A stretch of 64,000 nt of DNA from an uncultured Clostridia bacterium (GTDB lineage Bacteria; Bacillota; Clostridia; Christensenellales; Borkfalkiaceae), in assembly GCA_944368925.1 (NCBI GenBank), contig CALVXG010000013.1, positions 1 through 64,000 of the forward strand, written 5' to 3'. Position numbers and translations under genes: made by a program. Under the pieces are notes generated by a model. It saw nothing but the letters and a program-made list of their open reading frames with translations. It ran no database searches and was not told where the DNA came from. Every line of letters begins with the position of its first letter. Position 1 is the stretch's first letter. This document shows, one piece after another, positions 40,247-48,616 of this stretch.

Positions 40247-41866
40247 TCAATTATAAATGTCGGGGAGATCGTTCAGAAACAGGACGGTATCCCCCTCTTT
40301 GAGTTCCTTTTCCAAAAGTTCCTGCGCTTTTTCGAGTGTGGGCACGACGGAAAGTTTTTGCGCGTCGCCGCCCGCCGCCAGATAACCGTTTTTCACCGCC
40401 GTGACCAGCGTCGCCCCGACCAGGATCACCCGATCCAGCCCCGCAAGGTGTTCGCCCAGCGCGCCGTTTTCCTTTTCTTCGAGTATGCCAAGTTCCACGA
40501 GCCCCGGCGTTACGACGATCTTCCGCCCCTCAAAAAGTCGCAGAACGTCCAGCGCCGCCGCCGCGCCGCGTATGTTCGCGTTGTACGCGTCGTCGAGTAT
40601 GGTCACGCCCAGCCGTTCGGTCGGCTGCAGGCGGTGCGGAATATAGTCGAGTTTTCCGATGCCTTCCGCGATCTCTTCCTTGGAAAGCCCGAGTTTGAAC
40701 GCCATCGCCGCCGCAAGCGCGATGTTCTGCGCGTTGTGCGCGCCCAAAAGTTTGGAAGTGCATTCGACCTGCAAGATGCCGAGCGCCAGCTTGAACGAAA
40801 TACCTTTCGGGGTGCATTTGACCCCGATCGCCGCACATTCCCCGTGCTCTCCCACGGGCACTTTGACGAGCTTTTCGGCGCGGCCGAGCAGCTTTTCCGT
40901 ATTTTCGTCCATGCCGATGATTGCAAACCCGCCCTCGCGCGTGCCGTCGAGGATCTCCCCTTTGGCACGGATAATTGCGTCAAGGCTCCCGAACGTTTCC
41001 AGGTGCTGTTCGCAGATGCCCGTCAGAATGCAATGGTCGGGTTTTACCAATCTGCAAAGCTCGGCGATGTCCCCTTCGTGCCGCGCTCCCATTTCCGCCA
41101 AAAAGAAATCGTAGGCGTTCAGGTCTTCCTTTTCCACCGCTTTCGCGATGCCCAAAGGCGTATTGTACGACGCGGGCGTCGCCAGCACTTTGTAGCGCAC
41201 CGACAAGATCTGCGCCAGGAAATTTTTCACGCTCGTCTTGCCGAAACTTCCTGTAATGCCGATCTTCACGCAAGAGCAGGAACCGAGTTTCTGCTGCGCC
41301 GCCGCAAGGTATTTTTTGTTCTTTGCGCGCGAAAAGGGCTTTTCCAACACATTCGCCGCGCGAAGAAGATAAGGCATACAAAGCGGCACGGCCGCAAGAA
41401 GGATATACCGCAGATTCGTCACGATCCCCACGTTTGCAAAATACGCCGCCGCATTCCCCGCAAGCACGAGCACGAAGCAGACAACGGCCAGCACAAATAC
41501 GTTCAGAGCATAGACGCGGTTGGCGCGCGCCGTCGGCGTCAGCGGCACTTTGAGCGCCTTTTTGTCCGCCGTACAATACAGCCCGACAAAGAGCGGCACG
41601 GAAATAAGGGCGATGTAGGCCGCCCATTTGCCCGCAAACGAAAAGCAGAGCCCGAGCACCAGCATCGCCAGGGCGATGAGAAACGCGAGCAGCGTAAAGC
41701 GCGAACGCGCCATGTTGCCCTTTCTTTTCAGCCATGCGGCGTACATTTTTCCGTCATATCCCGCCTGTTGCAGGGCGCCGAGCACGTTGAACGCGCACAT
41801 GCCGTACAAGAGTGCCGCGGCAAGCGCGATGACGATATATTCGGCGATCGCTGTCATTGTAAACAT
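40247..41866 (-). CDS. murF: MurF-like Mur ligase with N-terminal membrane domain
   Basis: A 539-residue protein. Residues 1-175 contain about five hydrophobic helices (near 8-28, 57-77, 82-99, 120-140 and 153-170). The Mur ligase then begins, with P-loop GITGSFGKTS (203-212), 'NTPLGIAKAV', 'EMGARHEGDIAELC', 'HNAQNIALAAAMA' and 'LDDAYNANIRGAAAAL'. The ligase part matches MurF, which adds D-Ala-D-Ala to UDP-MurNAc-tripeptide, and ddl follows directly. The usual MurF N-terminal substrate-binding domain is replaced by the membrane region, which would tether the enzyme at the membrane near MraY. Because of this replacement the exact substrate is slightly uncertain. GAGGAAGGA precedes the ATG. Confidence 0.88.
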   Translation of the reverse strand: MFTMTAIAEYIVIALAAALLYGMCAFNVLGALQQAGYDGKMYAAWLKRKGNMARSRFTLLAFLIALAMLVLGLCFSFAGKWAAYIALISVPLFVGLYCTADKKALKVPLTPTARANRVYALNVFVLAVVCFVLVLAGNAAAYFANVGIVTNLRYILLAAVPLCMPYLLRAANVLEKPFSRAKNKKYLAAAQQKLGSCSCVKIGITGSFGKTSVKNFLAQILSVRYKVLATPASYNTPLGIAKAVEKEDLNAYDFFLAEMGARHEGDIAELCRLVKPDHCILTGICEQHLETFGSLDAIIRAKGEILDGTREGGFAIIGMDENTEKLLGRAEKLVKVPVGEHGECAAIGVKCTPKGISFKLALGILQVECTSKLLGAHNAQNIALAAAMAFKLGLSKEEIAEGIGKLDYIPHRLQPTERLGVTILDDAYNANIRGAAAALDVLRLFEGRKIVVTPGLVELGILEEKENGALGEHLAGLDRVILVGATLVTAVKNGYLAAGGDAQKLSVVPTLEKAQELLEKELKEGDTVLFLNDLPDIYN

Positions 41867-41889
41867 ATTCCTTCCTCTTACGATGATTT

Positions 41890-42603
41890 CTATCGGAAAA
41901 ATTCCCGCGCGACGGCGTTGAATTTTACCGGGTTTTCACAAAAACAAAAATGCGTGCACCCTTCCATGTACACGAGTCCCGACCCGCGCGTGAGACGGTG
42001 CAGGCGTTCCGCCATGTACGGCGGCGTCGCCGTGTCTTTCTCCCCGAATACGTACAGAACGGGTATGCGTATCTTCTGCGCGCAGGGCGCAAGATCTTCG
42101 TTCACGATCTTTTTGTAACTTTCGCGCATCACGGGCGAAAGGGTGCGGTATTCCTCCGACCCGAACTTTCTTTCCGCAAACTTCGGCGCGATTTTCCGCA
42201 CTACGCGGTAGCTTTTTACGCGCAAAGCATACCCGAGCCCCCGCCGCGGCAAAAGCCCCGCACAACCCGTCAAAAGTGCACGCCGAAAGGGCTGCTCCTG
42301 CCTCGCCAAAAGTTTCAGCGCGACACGCCCGCCGAACGAATGTGCGATCAGGTTTGCGTCACGTATGCCGAGCTCGCGCAAAAGTTTTGACGTATGCTCC
42401 GCATAATCGCCCACCGACCACGCCGCCGAAAGCGCTTCGCTCTTGCCCATGCCCCAAAAATCAAAGGCAGTCACACGGTAAAATTTTTTCAAAAAGGTTA
42501 TCTGATGGTAAAAGCTCTCCTTACAGGATAAATACCCGTGCAGGAAGACAAGGTCTCTGCCCGCGCCTTCGCGCAGCAGAGAAACACCCGCCGCTTCCGA
42601 CAA
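41890..42603 (-). CDS. Alpha/beta-fold hydrolase
   Basis: The likely start is TTG 42603, with GGGAGG 7 bases upstream and overlapping the end of rimI; TTG 42609 is an alternative. The longer frame to 43035 is a shadow of rimI. The 237-residue product has a complete hydrolase triad framework: 'FLHGYLSCKESF' (oxyanion loop), nucleophile elbow 'AHSFGG', 'YVFGEKDTATPP' (acid) and 'GCTHFCF' (His). It belongs with the small cytoplasmic alpha/beta hydrolases or peptidases; the substrate is not evident. It lies inside the tsaEB-rimI-murF-ddl cluster. Confidence 0.88.
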   Translation of the reverse strand: MSEAAGVSLLREGAGRDLVFLHGYLSCKESFYHQITFLKKFYRVTAFDFWGMGKSEALSAAWSVGDYAEHTSKLLRELGIRDANLIAHSFGGRVALKLLARQEQPFRRALLTGCAGLLPRRGLGYALRVKSYRVVRKIAPKFAERKFGSEEYRTLSPVMRESYKKIVNEDLAPCAQKIRIPVLYVFGEKDTATPPYMAERLHRLTRGSGLVYMEGCTHFCFCENPVKFNAVAREFFR

Positions 42604-42605
42604 AT

Positions 42606-43049
42606 TCAACCCTCCCGATTCAGCTCTTTCATCATGACAAGCGCGTCTTCCCCGTCGCCGTAGTAGCGCGGCCGCGCATACCGCCCGATAAACCCGTGCC
42701 GCAAATACAGCGCCATCGCCGCCGCATTGGAGACGCGCACTTCCAAAAACAGGCGCTTTACGCCCCCTTCCGCCGCTTTCTTTGTCAGCATTTTCAGAAT
42801 CTCTCCGCCGATCCCCTGCCGACGGTACTGCGGCGCCACCGCAATGTTCGCAATGTCCGCGTCTTCGCCCGCCGTCACTGCAAAACCGTACCCCAGGATC
42901 TCCCCGTTCTGTTCGGCACAGACCGTGACCGTGTTTTCGCTCACAAACGAATCCGCAAGCATCTGAAAATTCCACGGATCGGAAAAACATTCCTTTTCCA
43001 GCTCCGCAATGCTGTGTACGTCCTCGTACACCCAAGCGCGCAGTTCCAT
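42606..43049 (-). CDS. rimI: Ribosomal protein S18-alanine N-acetyltransferase RimI-like
   Basis: ATG 43049 (MELRAWVYEDV) follows GGGGAG; the product is 147 residues, the standard RimI length. The GNAT acetyl-CoA loop 'VAPQYRRQGIGGEIL' and the 'EVRVSNAAAMALYLRHGF' region are typical of RimI. It follows tsaB, the conserved neighbour of rimI in Bacillota, which supports the name over a general GNAT enzyme. Its last bases overlap the ribosome site and start of the hydrolase gene. Confidence 0.92.
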   Translation of the reverse strand: MELRAWVYEDVHSIAELEKECFSDPWNFQMLADSFVSENTVTVCAEQNGEILGYGFAVTAGEDADIANIAVAPQYRRQGIGGEILKMLTKKAAEGGVKRLFLEVRVSNAAAMALYLRHGFIGRYARPRYYGDGEDALVMMKELNREG

Positions 43050-43075
43050 ATTTTTTCTCCCCGCCGTTCCGGCCT

Positions 43076-43687
43076 CTATCCCTTTTTCGCCAGCCTCTCT
43101 TCTTCCGCCTGGCTCTTTTTCAGATAAAACGCACCCAGCTCTCCGAATTCTTCCGCCTTCGCGCTCTCCGCCGCACGCATCAGTCCCGCCGCGGGATCCG
43201 CCTGCGTATACGCCACCGGCACGGGCTCGTATGCGTACACGGGAAAGGTCTTCGCAAGCTCTTTGAGCTGCTCTTCGCCGACGTACGAAGGCGGAAAACA
43301 AATGCTCTTGTCTTTTTCAAAACCGCAGACGTAATAATTCCCGCGCCCCGCGGGCACCGCCGCAAGCGCTTTGCCTTCTGCATTATATGCCAACACCTCG
43401 AAAGAGGTTCGCCCCAGCGCGGGTTTCCCCGTACCTTCGCAAAATCCCTTCACCGCCGAGATCCCGATGCGGATCCCCGTAAACGACCCCGGCCCCGTCA
43501 CCGCGCAGAAAAAATCGCATTCCGCGGGCGTGAGCGCGACCGCCCGCAGCGCTTCGTCCGCCGCGTCCATCAGCCGCACCGAGTGTTGCAAGGCCCCGTC
43601 CGCTTCAAAAATCACCTTACGTTGCCCGTTTTTGCAGGCAATCACCGTAAGATATTTTCCCGATGTGTCGATCGCAAGGTAATTCAT
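43076..43687 (-). CDS. tsaB: tRNA threonylcarbamoyladenosine biosynthesis protein TsaB
   Basis: A 203-residue ASKHA-fold protein with 'YLAIDTSGKYLTV' and 'AVTGPGSFTGIRIGISAVKGF', the TsaB signature. It is the scaffold that, with TsaD and TsaE, makes t6A37 in ANN-decoding tRNAs. Its ATG overlaps the tsaE stop codon (ATGA), and rimI follows after 26 bases. tsaD is not in this window. Confidence 0.95.
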   Translation of the reverse strand: MNYLAIDTSGKYLTVIACKNGQRKVIFEADGALQHSVRLMDAADEALRAVALTPAECDFFCAVTGPGSFTGIRIGISAVKGFCEGTGKPALGRTSFEVLAYNAEGKALAAVPAGRGNYYVCGFEKDKSICFPPSYVGEEQLKELAKTFPVYAYEPVPVAYTQADPAAGLMRAAESAKAEEFGELGAFYLKKSQAEEERLAKKG

Positions 43688-44079
43688 TCGCTCAAAATCT
43701 CCCTTCTGTTCGCGTCCAGTTTGCGTATTTTTACCGTCTTGCAGTTTTCAGGCAGAACGTCCTCAATGTTCTCCGCCCACTCGATCACGCAGATCCCGTC
43801 CGCATAAAAATAATCGCAGAGCCCCAACGCCTCCGCCTGCGCACCGCTCTTGAGCCTGTAACAGTCATAATGATACAACTTTCCGTCGTAATCGTTCATG
43901 TAGGCGTACGTCGGGCTCGTGATCTCGTCTTCGATCCCCAATCCCTTCGCCAAACCCTTTACGAATTCCGTCTTGCCCGCGCCCATCTCGCCGCGCAAAA
44001 GCACTACGTCCCCCTTCTTCAGAGTCTTTGCATATTCCTCCGCAAACGCCTGCGTTTGCTGCGCACTCTCCGTTATCAC
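43684..44079 (-). CDS. tsaE: tRNA threonylcarbamoyladenosine biosynthesis ATPase TsaE
   Basis: A 131-residue P-loop protein: Walker A 'GEMGAGKTEFVKG', then 'TSPTYAYMNDY', 'LYHYDCYRL' and 'VIEWAENI', all typical of TsaE. It starts at GTG 44079 after GGGGTG and overlaps tsaB by 4 bases. It is the first gene of the cluster running to ddl, driven by a TTGCAA-17-TATAAT promoter. Confidence 0.94.
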   Translation of the reverse strand: MITESAQQTQAFAEEYAKTLKKGDVVLLRGEMGAGKTEFVKGLAKGLGIEDEITSPTYAYMNDYDGKLYHYDCYRLKSGAQAEALGLCDYFYADGICVIEWAENIEDVLPENCKTVKIRKLDANRREILSE

Positions 44080-44148
44080 GCGCGATCACCCCGCTTTTTC
44101 GCTCCGCCGAAATTTTTTCGTCCTCCCTCTTTTTCCGCCCTGCGGACA

Positions 44149-44179
44149 AAAAAGAAGGGACGCGGCTTTACGTCCCTTC
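44149..44179 (-). terminator. Terminator downstream of ribU
   Basis: GAAGGGACG and CGTCCCTTC with an 8-base loop, followed on the minus strand by TTTTTTG. It overlaps the predicted start of the tsaE transcript. Confidence 0.75.
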
Positions 44180-44180
44180 C

Positions 44181-44209
44181 ATTATAATATACAATACACA
44201 ATTTTGCAA
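44181..44209 (-). promoter_or_regulatory. Promoter of the tsaE-ddl operon
   Basis: TTGCAA and TATAAT with 17-base spacing. The predicted start lies within the ribU terminator hairpin, so the early transcript cannot form the full hairpin. Confidence 0.65.
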
Positions 44210-44283
44210 TTAAAAAACTTTGCTTGCCGTAAATTCTGTCCGTCCGCGCCGATCTTACAAAGATGCGCGCGACGCCCTTTCGC

Positions 44284-45036
44284 TTAAAATTTATTCAAAA
44301 GCCAGGATATGCGCTTATACAACAGGATCGTGACCAGGCTGACTGCCACGCCCTTGATCAGGTTGAATAAAAGTACGTACCACCACAGCGATTCAAACGC
44401 CGCAAGCGCGCCGTCTCCCATAAACAGAGGGAAATTGATATAGCGGTTGGACAAGAGCCCCGCCGCAATCTGCAATACGCACCCGACGGCCAGCGTCAGC
44501 GCGACGGTCGGAAGTCCTTTTTTAAAGCGGTAAACGAGCGTCGGCACGATGACAAAGCTGAACGTCACGATAAAGTTTGCGATCTCCCCCACGCCGCCCG
44601 TGGAAGACTTGAGAAGACACAGACATTCCTTGATCAGGCTGATGATCACCGCCGCGACGGGCCCGTACATAAACCCGCCGATCAGCACGAATACGTTCGC
44701 AAAATCCAGTTTCAAAAAAGAAGCGGGCGGAAAGATCGGGAATTCCAAAAAGGTGACGGCAAACGCCAGCGCGGAGAGCATGGCAAGTTTTGCAATGGTC
44801 TTCGCCGAAAAATATTTCTTGCAAAAACGCGCCCGCTTTTCCGCACGCGAAAGTTCCTCTTCTTCCTGCGCTTTTTGCCCGTTCTGCGGCGCCAAAGCCG
44901 ACCCGGTTTGCACCTTTTCCTGCGCCGTTTGCACCGATTCCGCCGCAACGTCCTGCTCTTTTTGCGACAAAATTTCTTCCCCGCGCGCGCTTGCCCCTGC
45001 GGCCGTGGCACGGGTTTTGAGAGCTTCTTCCTTCAT
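44284..45036 (-). CDS. ribU: ECF transporter substrate-binding S component, riboflavin type
   Basis: A 250-residue membrane protein. The C-terminal 170 residues match RibU/FmnP-type S components with six helices: 'KLAMLSALAFAVTFLEFPI', 'LKLDFANVFVLIGGFMYGP', 'IISLIKECLCLLKSSTGGVGE'. It binds riboflavin for import by the shared ECF energising module encoded elsewhere. An FMN riboswitch with a terminator lies directly upstream and confirms the substrate. About 75 N-terminal residues form a hydrophilic Glu/Gln/Lys-rich extension absent from ordinary RibU proteins (about 190 residues); its function is unknown. AGGTG lies 7 bases before the ATG. Confidence 0.93.
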   Translation of the reverse strand: MKEEALKTRATAAGASARGEEILSQKEQDVAAESVQTAQEKVQTGSALAPQNGQKAQEEEELSRAEKRARFCKKYFSAKTIAKLAMLSALAFAVTFLEFPIFPPASFLKLDFANVFVLIGGFMYGPVAAVIISLIKECLCLLKSSTGGVGEIANFIVTFSFVIVPTLVYRFKKGLPTVALTLAVGCVLQIAAGLLSNRYINFPLFMGDGALAAFESLWWYVLLFNLIKGVAVSLVTILLYKRISWLLNKF

Positions 45037-45073
45037 AAAAAAACACCTCGAAAAATATTTTCAAGGGGCTTAA

Positions 45074-45100
45074 AGAAAAATCCCGTTCGAATGAACGGGG
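45074..45100 (-). terminator. Riboswitch expression-platform terminator
   Basis: CCCGTTC-ATTC-GAACGGG followed by ATTTTTC on the minus strand, between the FMN aptamer and ribU. FMN binding should favour this terminator and stop ribU expression. Confidence 0.85.
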
Positions 45101-45150
45101 CCAAGTTTTTTCGATCTGCACGCACGGCGGCAAATTTTCGAAACATTCTT

Positions 45151-45258
45151 TTCCTTTCCGGACTATACCGTCGGTACGGGAATCACACCCGTTCGGAGGC
45201 TTTCGCCTTTCGCAGACTGTTACTGCCGGTGGGGATTCGCACCCCGCCCCAAAGAATC
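45151..45258 (-). promoter_or_regulatory. FMN riboswitch (RFN element)
   Basis: Read on the minus strand, the conserved RFN blocks appear in order: GGGGCGGGGTG, AATCCCCACCGGCAGTAA, then GTGATTCCCGTACCGAC and AGTCCGGA. They form the known multi-branched aptamer. It lies about 115 bases before the riboflavin-transporter gene, with a terminator in between. Confidence 0.96.
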
Positions 45259-45313
45259 GTTTTTATTCTGTAACATTATAGCACCGCTTTGCCGGTCTGT
45301 CAAACATTTTGAC

Positions 45314-45342
45314 CGAAAAAAACCTTTCCGTTTCGGAAAGGT
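45314..45342 (-). terminator. Terminator of the 45373-45873 gene
   Basis: AACCTTTCCG-AAA-CGGAAAGGTT followed by a run of T on the minus strand. Confidence 0.85.
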
Positions 45343-45372
45343 TGATAGGCGGCTTATTTTTTCCCAAAAAAA

Positions 45373-45873
45373 TCAGCCGCCGTTTTTTTCGGGATCGGGC
45401 GCCGCCCTCTGCGCGCGGCGAAGGCACGCAAAGAGAAATGCGCCGAGCACGGCCGCGGCCAAAGCGGCGGCCGCCGCCAAAGCGGACAAAACGACGGGCC
45501 ACGTATACAAAGACGCCGTCGTGATCGCCGCAAAGATAAACCCGATGACCGCCCATACAATGCCCAAAATCAGCCAAACCTTTTCCTCTTTATAATTTAT
45601 TTCCCGCTTGCGGGCGCTGCGGCAGACGGAACGGATCCCCGTGAGAAGATTCACCAAAAACAAAATCCCGAAAAAGGCGATAAAATAATAAGCGACCATC
45701 ATAAGCGCGGCAAAACCGATCATCATAAAGGGCTGTTCCGTCTGCGCCATATCCGCCTGAAATTCCAAAAGGGACAAACAATTCGCCCATTCGAAAGCGG
45801 CAAACCCCGCAACCGCCGCAACAATTTCCGATATCCCCGCCGCCAGCATCATGCGGCGCATTTTTTTATCCAT
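45373..45873 (-). CDS. Four-helix integral membrane protein of unknown function
   Basis: A 166-residue protein with four predicted transmembrane segments (about 9-29, 46-80, 98-120 and 125-150) and a basic, polar C-terminal tail. I recognise no family. The middle loop 'RSVCRSARKREINYKEEK' is strongly basic and cytoplasmic. It is a single-gene unit with a near-consensus promoter and its own terminator. Confidence 0.8.
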   Translation of the reverse strand: MDKKMRRMMLAAGISEIVAAVAGFAAFEWANCLSLLEFQADMAQTEQPFMMIGFAALMMVAYYFIAFFGILFLVNLLTGIRSVCRSARKREINYKEEKVWLILGIVWAVIGFIFAAITTASLYTWPVVLSALAAAAALAAAVLGAFLFACLRRAQRAAPDPEKNGG

Positions 45874-45896
45874 ATTCTCGCACCGTTTTTCTTTGT

Positions 45897-45925
45897 ATTA
45901 TACAGGATGCAAACCCAAAAGTCAA
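45897..45925 (-). promoter_or_regulatory. Promoter of the membrane-protein gene
   Basis: TTGACT and TATAAT with 17-base spacing on the minus strand, 24 bases before the start codon. Confidence 0.85.
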
Positions 45926-46008
45926 GACGGGTCTGACCCGACTCCTCACTCCCCTTTTTTTTGAAAAAATTACCTGCTCTCAGATTTTTGTATAGTGTGC
46001 CCGTTTTC

Positions 46009-46037
46009 TTGCAAAAAACCGCGCTTTTTGTTACAAT
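46009..46037 (+). promoter_or_regulatory. Promoter of the small XRE regulator
   Basis: TTGCAA and TACAAT with 17-base spacing. The predicted start (about 46044) is only about 5 bases before the ATG at 46049, suggesting a leaderless or nearly leaderless mRNA. Confidence 0.55.
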
Positions 46038-46048
46038 CGAAGTACATT

Positions 46049-46270
46049 ATGCTTGAGAAAAAACCGAAACCGTTTTACGAAATTCTTGCCGCGCTCCTAA
46101 AAGAAAACAGGATCACCATGTACCGCCTGGCGAAAGACCTTGGATTCACCCAGCAGACGGTCGCCAACTGGTGTTACGGCATTTCCGAACCGAAACTTTC
46201 ACAGCTTGTCAGACTCGCCGATTACTTCGAAGTCAGTATCGATCACCTCGCGGGCAGAAAAGATTACTGA
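46049..46270 (+). CDS. Small XRE-family HTH transcriptional regulator
   Basis: A 73-residue protein consisting essentially of one helix-turn-helix domain: 'ITMYRLAKDLGFTQQTVANW', then 'EPKLSQLVRLADYFEVSIDHLAGR'. I start it at ATG 46049; the longer frame from GTG 45995 encodes an unlikely N-terminus and would precede the predicted transcription start. No Shine-Dalgarno is visible. It is a single gene convergent with glyA, separated by a 21-bp-stem terminator. Targets are unknown. Confidence 0.85.
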   Translation: MLEKKPKPFYEILAALLKENRITMYRLAKDLGFTQQTVANWCYGISEPKLSQLVRLADYFEVSIDHLAGRKDY

Positions 46271-46295
46271 CTTTTCCGCATTCCCAACGTTTTTT

Positions 46296-46341
46296 AAAAG
46301 CCGCCCGAATGCGTACTTTTGTACGCATTCGGGCGGCTTTT
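46296..46341. terminator. Bidirectional terminator between the XRE gene and glyA
   Basis: A 21-bp perfect stem starting AAAAGCCGCCCGAATGCGTA with a 4-base loop; T-runs flank it in both directions. Confidence 0.95.
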
Positions 46342-46397
46342 CCTTGCTTTTTTCTTTTAAAACGCGCCGTTATACTTAAAGAAGATGTGCGCGTCGG

Positions 46398-47648
46398 TTA
46401 CATGATATCGTTGGCGTAGAGGGGATATTTTTCGCAGAGTTTTTTCACTTCCGCGCGCACGAAATCGAACGCCGCTTCTTTTTCCGCGATGATCTTGGAA
46501 ATCAGCCTTGCCACGAGGCGCGCGTCCTCTTCCTTGAACCCGCGGGTCGTGATGCTGGGCGTGCCGATACGGATACCGCTCGTGATGAAGGGGCTGGTCT
46601 CTTCGAACGGGATCGTGTTTTTGTTGACCGTGATGTTCACTTCGTCCAGCATTTTCTCCAACTCTTTGCCCGTCATGTTCTTGTCGCGAAGATCGACGAG
46701 CATCAGATGGTTGTCCGTGCCGCCCGAAACGAGGCGTACGCCGCATTTTTTGAATTCGTCCGCCATCGCCGCCGCATTCGCCACGACCTGTTTCTGGTAT
46801 ACTTTGAATTCGTCCGAAAGTGCTTCCTTGAACGCGACCGCCTTTCCTGCGATCACGTGCATGAGCGGGCCGCCCTGCATGCCGGGGAATACCGCTTTGT
46901 CGATGGCTTTCGCGTACTGTTCCTTGCACATGATCACGCCGCCGCGCGGCCCGCGAAGCGTTTTGTGCGTCGTGGTCGTGACGACGTCCGCATACGGCAC
47001 GGGCGACGGATGCAATCCTGCCGCCACCAGACCCGCAATGTGCGCAATGTCGACCATCAGATATGCGCCGACTTTGTCCGCAATTTCACGCAGACGGGGA
47101 AAATCGATAATTCTCGGATACGCGCTCGCGCCCGCCACGATCATTTTCGGCTTGTTCTCGATGGCAAGCTGTTCCAGAGCGTCGTAATCGATGCGCTCGT
47201 CCTCTTTCGAAACGCCGTACGGCACGATCTTGAAATATTTGCCCGAAATGTTGACGGGAGAACCGTGCGTGAGATGTCCGCCGTGCGAAAGATTCATGCC
47301 GAGAATCGTGTCGCCCGGATTCAAAAGCGCAAAGTAGACCGCCGTGTTCGCCTGCGCACCGCTGTGCGGCTGCACGTTGACGTGATCGCACCCGAACAGC
47401 TTCTTGCAGCGCTCGATCGCAAGATTTTCTACGATGTCGACATACTGGCATCCGCCGTAATAACGCTTGCCCGGCAAACCTTCCGCATACTTGTTCGTAA
47501 GATGCGAACCGACCGCCGCCATCACCGCGGGCGAAACAAAATTCTCGCTCGCGATCAGCTCAATGTTGCCGCGCTGACGGGAAAGCTCAAGGTCCATCGC
47601 CTCGTACACTTCCGCATCGGCGTTTTTGATCGTGGTCATATCAATCAT
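46398..47648 (-). CDS. glyA: Serine hydroxymethyltransferase
   Basis: A 416-residue PLP enzyme of standard length. Diagnostic segments are '[16 protein letters not shown]', '[16 protein letters not shown]', '[18 protein letters not shown]' and the PLP-lysine motif '[14 protein letters not shown]'. It interconverts serine and glycine while charging tetrahydrofolate with a one-carbon unit. This also feeds the folate-dependent TrmFO encoded downstream in the window. It is a single-gene transcript with promoter TTGTAT-17-TATAAT and a GGAG ribosome site. Confidence 0.98.
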   Translation of the reverse strand: MIDMTTIKNADAEVYEAMDLELSRQRGNIELIASENFVSPAVMAAVGSHLTNKYAEGLPGKRYYGGCQYVDIVENLAIERCKKLFGCDHVNVQPHSGAQANTAVYFALLNPGDTILGMNLSHGGHLTHGSPVNISGKYFKIVPYGVSKEDERIDYDALEQLAIENKPKMIVAGASAYPRIIDFPRLREIADKVGAYLMVDIAHIAGLVAAGLHPSPVPYADVVTTTTHKTLRGPRGGVIMCKEQYAKAIDKAVFPGMQGGPLMHVIAGKAVAFKEALSDEFKVYQKQVVANAAAMADEFKKCGVRLVSGGTDNHLMLVDLRDKNMTGKELEKMLDEVNITVNKNTIPFEETSPFITSGIRIGTPSITTRGFKEEDARLVARLISKIIAEKEAAFDFVRAEVKKLCEKYPLYANDIM

Positions 47649-47684
47649 ACTCTTTTTCTCCGTCGTTTTTTATTGTCTTCTATC

Positions 47685-47713
47685 ATTATACAGCAAAATG
47701 AAAAAATATACAA
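47685..47713 (-). promoter_or_regulatory. Promoter of glyA
   Basis: TTGTAT and TATAAT, 17-base spacing, minus strand, 37 bases before the start codon. Confidence 0.75.
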
Positions 47714-47718
47714 GAAAT

Positions 47719-47759
47719 AAGAGGCGGCGGCGCAAAATAATTTTGCGCCGCCGCCTCTT
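47719..47759. terminator. Bidirectional terminator with GCGCAAA core
   Basis: A 20-bp perfect stem, AAGAGGCGGCGGCGCAAAAT and its complement, directly upstream of the glyA promoter. It ends the hisS-trxA operon. Confidence 0.85.
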
Positions 47760-47868
47760 CTCAAAACTTGTCTTCCTTTGCTTTTTCCCTCTCGCAAAAG
47801 CGCGCTTATGCGCGTACGGCTTTTACGAAAGCCGCGTCTTTCAAAGAGAAAAAGCGAACCTGAAAAGA

Positions 47869-48183
47869 TCAGATATTCTTTTCGATAAACGCTTTCATGG
47901 CCGCCTTGGGAACGAACCCGAGGTTTTTGTCGGCAAGGCTGCCGCCCTTGAACACCATGACGCAGGGAATGCTCATGATGGAATATTCGCGCGCGAGGTC
48001 GGGATTGTCGTCCACGTTGATTTTGACAAACTGCGCCTGCCCTGCAAACTCTTCCGAAAGGTCGTCGATCACGGGAGCGAGCATACGGCAAGGGCCGCAC
48101 CAATCCGCATAGAAATCGACCACCAGCGTCTTTTTTTCCTCCATAGCCGCTTTGAATGCGGCGGTATCAAAGTTCTGAACCAT
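47869..48183 (-). CDS. trxA: Thioredoxin
   Basis: The start is ATG 48183 (MVQNFDTAAF), preceded by GGAGGAGAAAGGA; the product is 104 residues, the standard thioredoxin size. The active site is 'FYADWCGPCRMLAP', followed by the cis-proline loop 'SIPCVMVFKGG'. It reduces disulfides in the cytoplasm. Its start lies inside the 3' end of the RseC-like gene (17-base overlap), which couples two redox genes. Confidence 0.96.
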   Translation of the reverse strand: MVQNFDTAAFKAAMEEKKTLVVDFYADWCGPCRMLAPVIDDLSEEFAGQAQFVKINVDDNPDLAREYSIMSIPCVMVFKGGSLADKNLGFVPKAAMKAFIEKNI

Positions 48184-48616
48184 TTCCTTTCTCCTCCAAA
48201 AGATTATTGCTATTTTGGCAAATTTCCACGACTTCCATACCGAAGCCGCGGGTTTTTGCCGCCAATTTATCCAGCACATACACGCAGGCGAACCCCAAAG
48301 CCAGCCCGATGAGGCAAAGTACCGCCGCCCAGACCTCTGCTTTGAGCGCAAGCGCGCCGATCGCCACCCCCGCGCCCGCCAGAAGCACGGGAAGAATGTA
48401 GACGATGAACGAAGCGAGCAATCGGTTGTCTTTTTCCGCGACCACGATCACTTCGTCGCCCGCCTTGGCGCCCGCCGTATTTTTTGCTTTCACCTTTACG
48501 GTGCTCTTGCCCGAACGGAACGCGCACACCTTGCACGATTCGCATTCGGGGTGTTTTTCGATGCGTAAGAGCGCGGTTTTTCCCGCCGTTTTCACGACGA
48601 TGGCACGTTCTTTCAT
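48167..48616 (-). CDS. RseC/SoxR-reducing-system family membrane protein
   Basis: A 149-residue protein with the RseC layout: an N-terminal cytoplasmic part with four cysteines ('HPECESCKVCAF'), a short beta stretch ('GDEVIVVAEKD') and two transmembrane helices (about 68-90 and 95-115). RseC proteins act with Rnf/Rsx electron-transfer complexes, and the Cys cluster may bind an iron-sulfur centre. It overlaps hisS (ATGA) and trxA, so all three genes are co-translated. Confidence 0.87.
   Translation of the reverse strand: MKERAIVVKTAGKTALLRIEKHPECESCKVCAFRSGKSTVKVKAKNTAGAKAGDEVIVVAEKDNRLLASFIVYILPVLLAGAGVAIGALALKAEVWAAVLCLIGLALGFACVYVLDKLAAKTRGFGMEVVEICQNSNNLLEEKGNGSEL

Noticed and set aside
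42610-43035. Long N-terminal extension of the alpha/beta hydrolase
   Set aside because: The extension lies over rimI in another frame and is Arg/Gly-rich; a TTG with GGGAGG at 42603 explains the real start.
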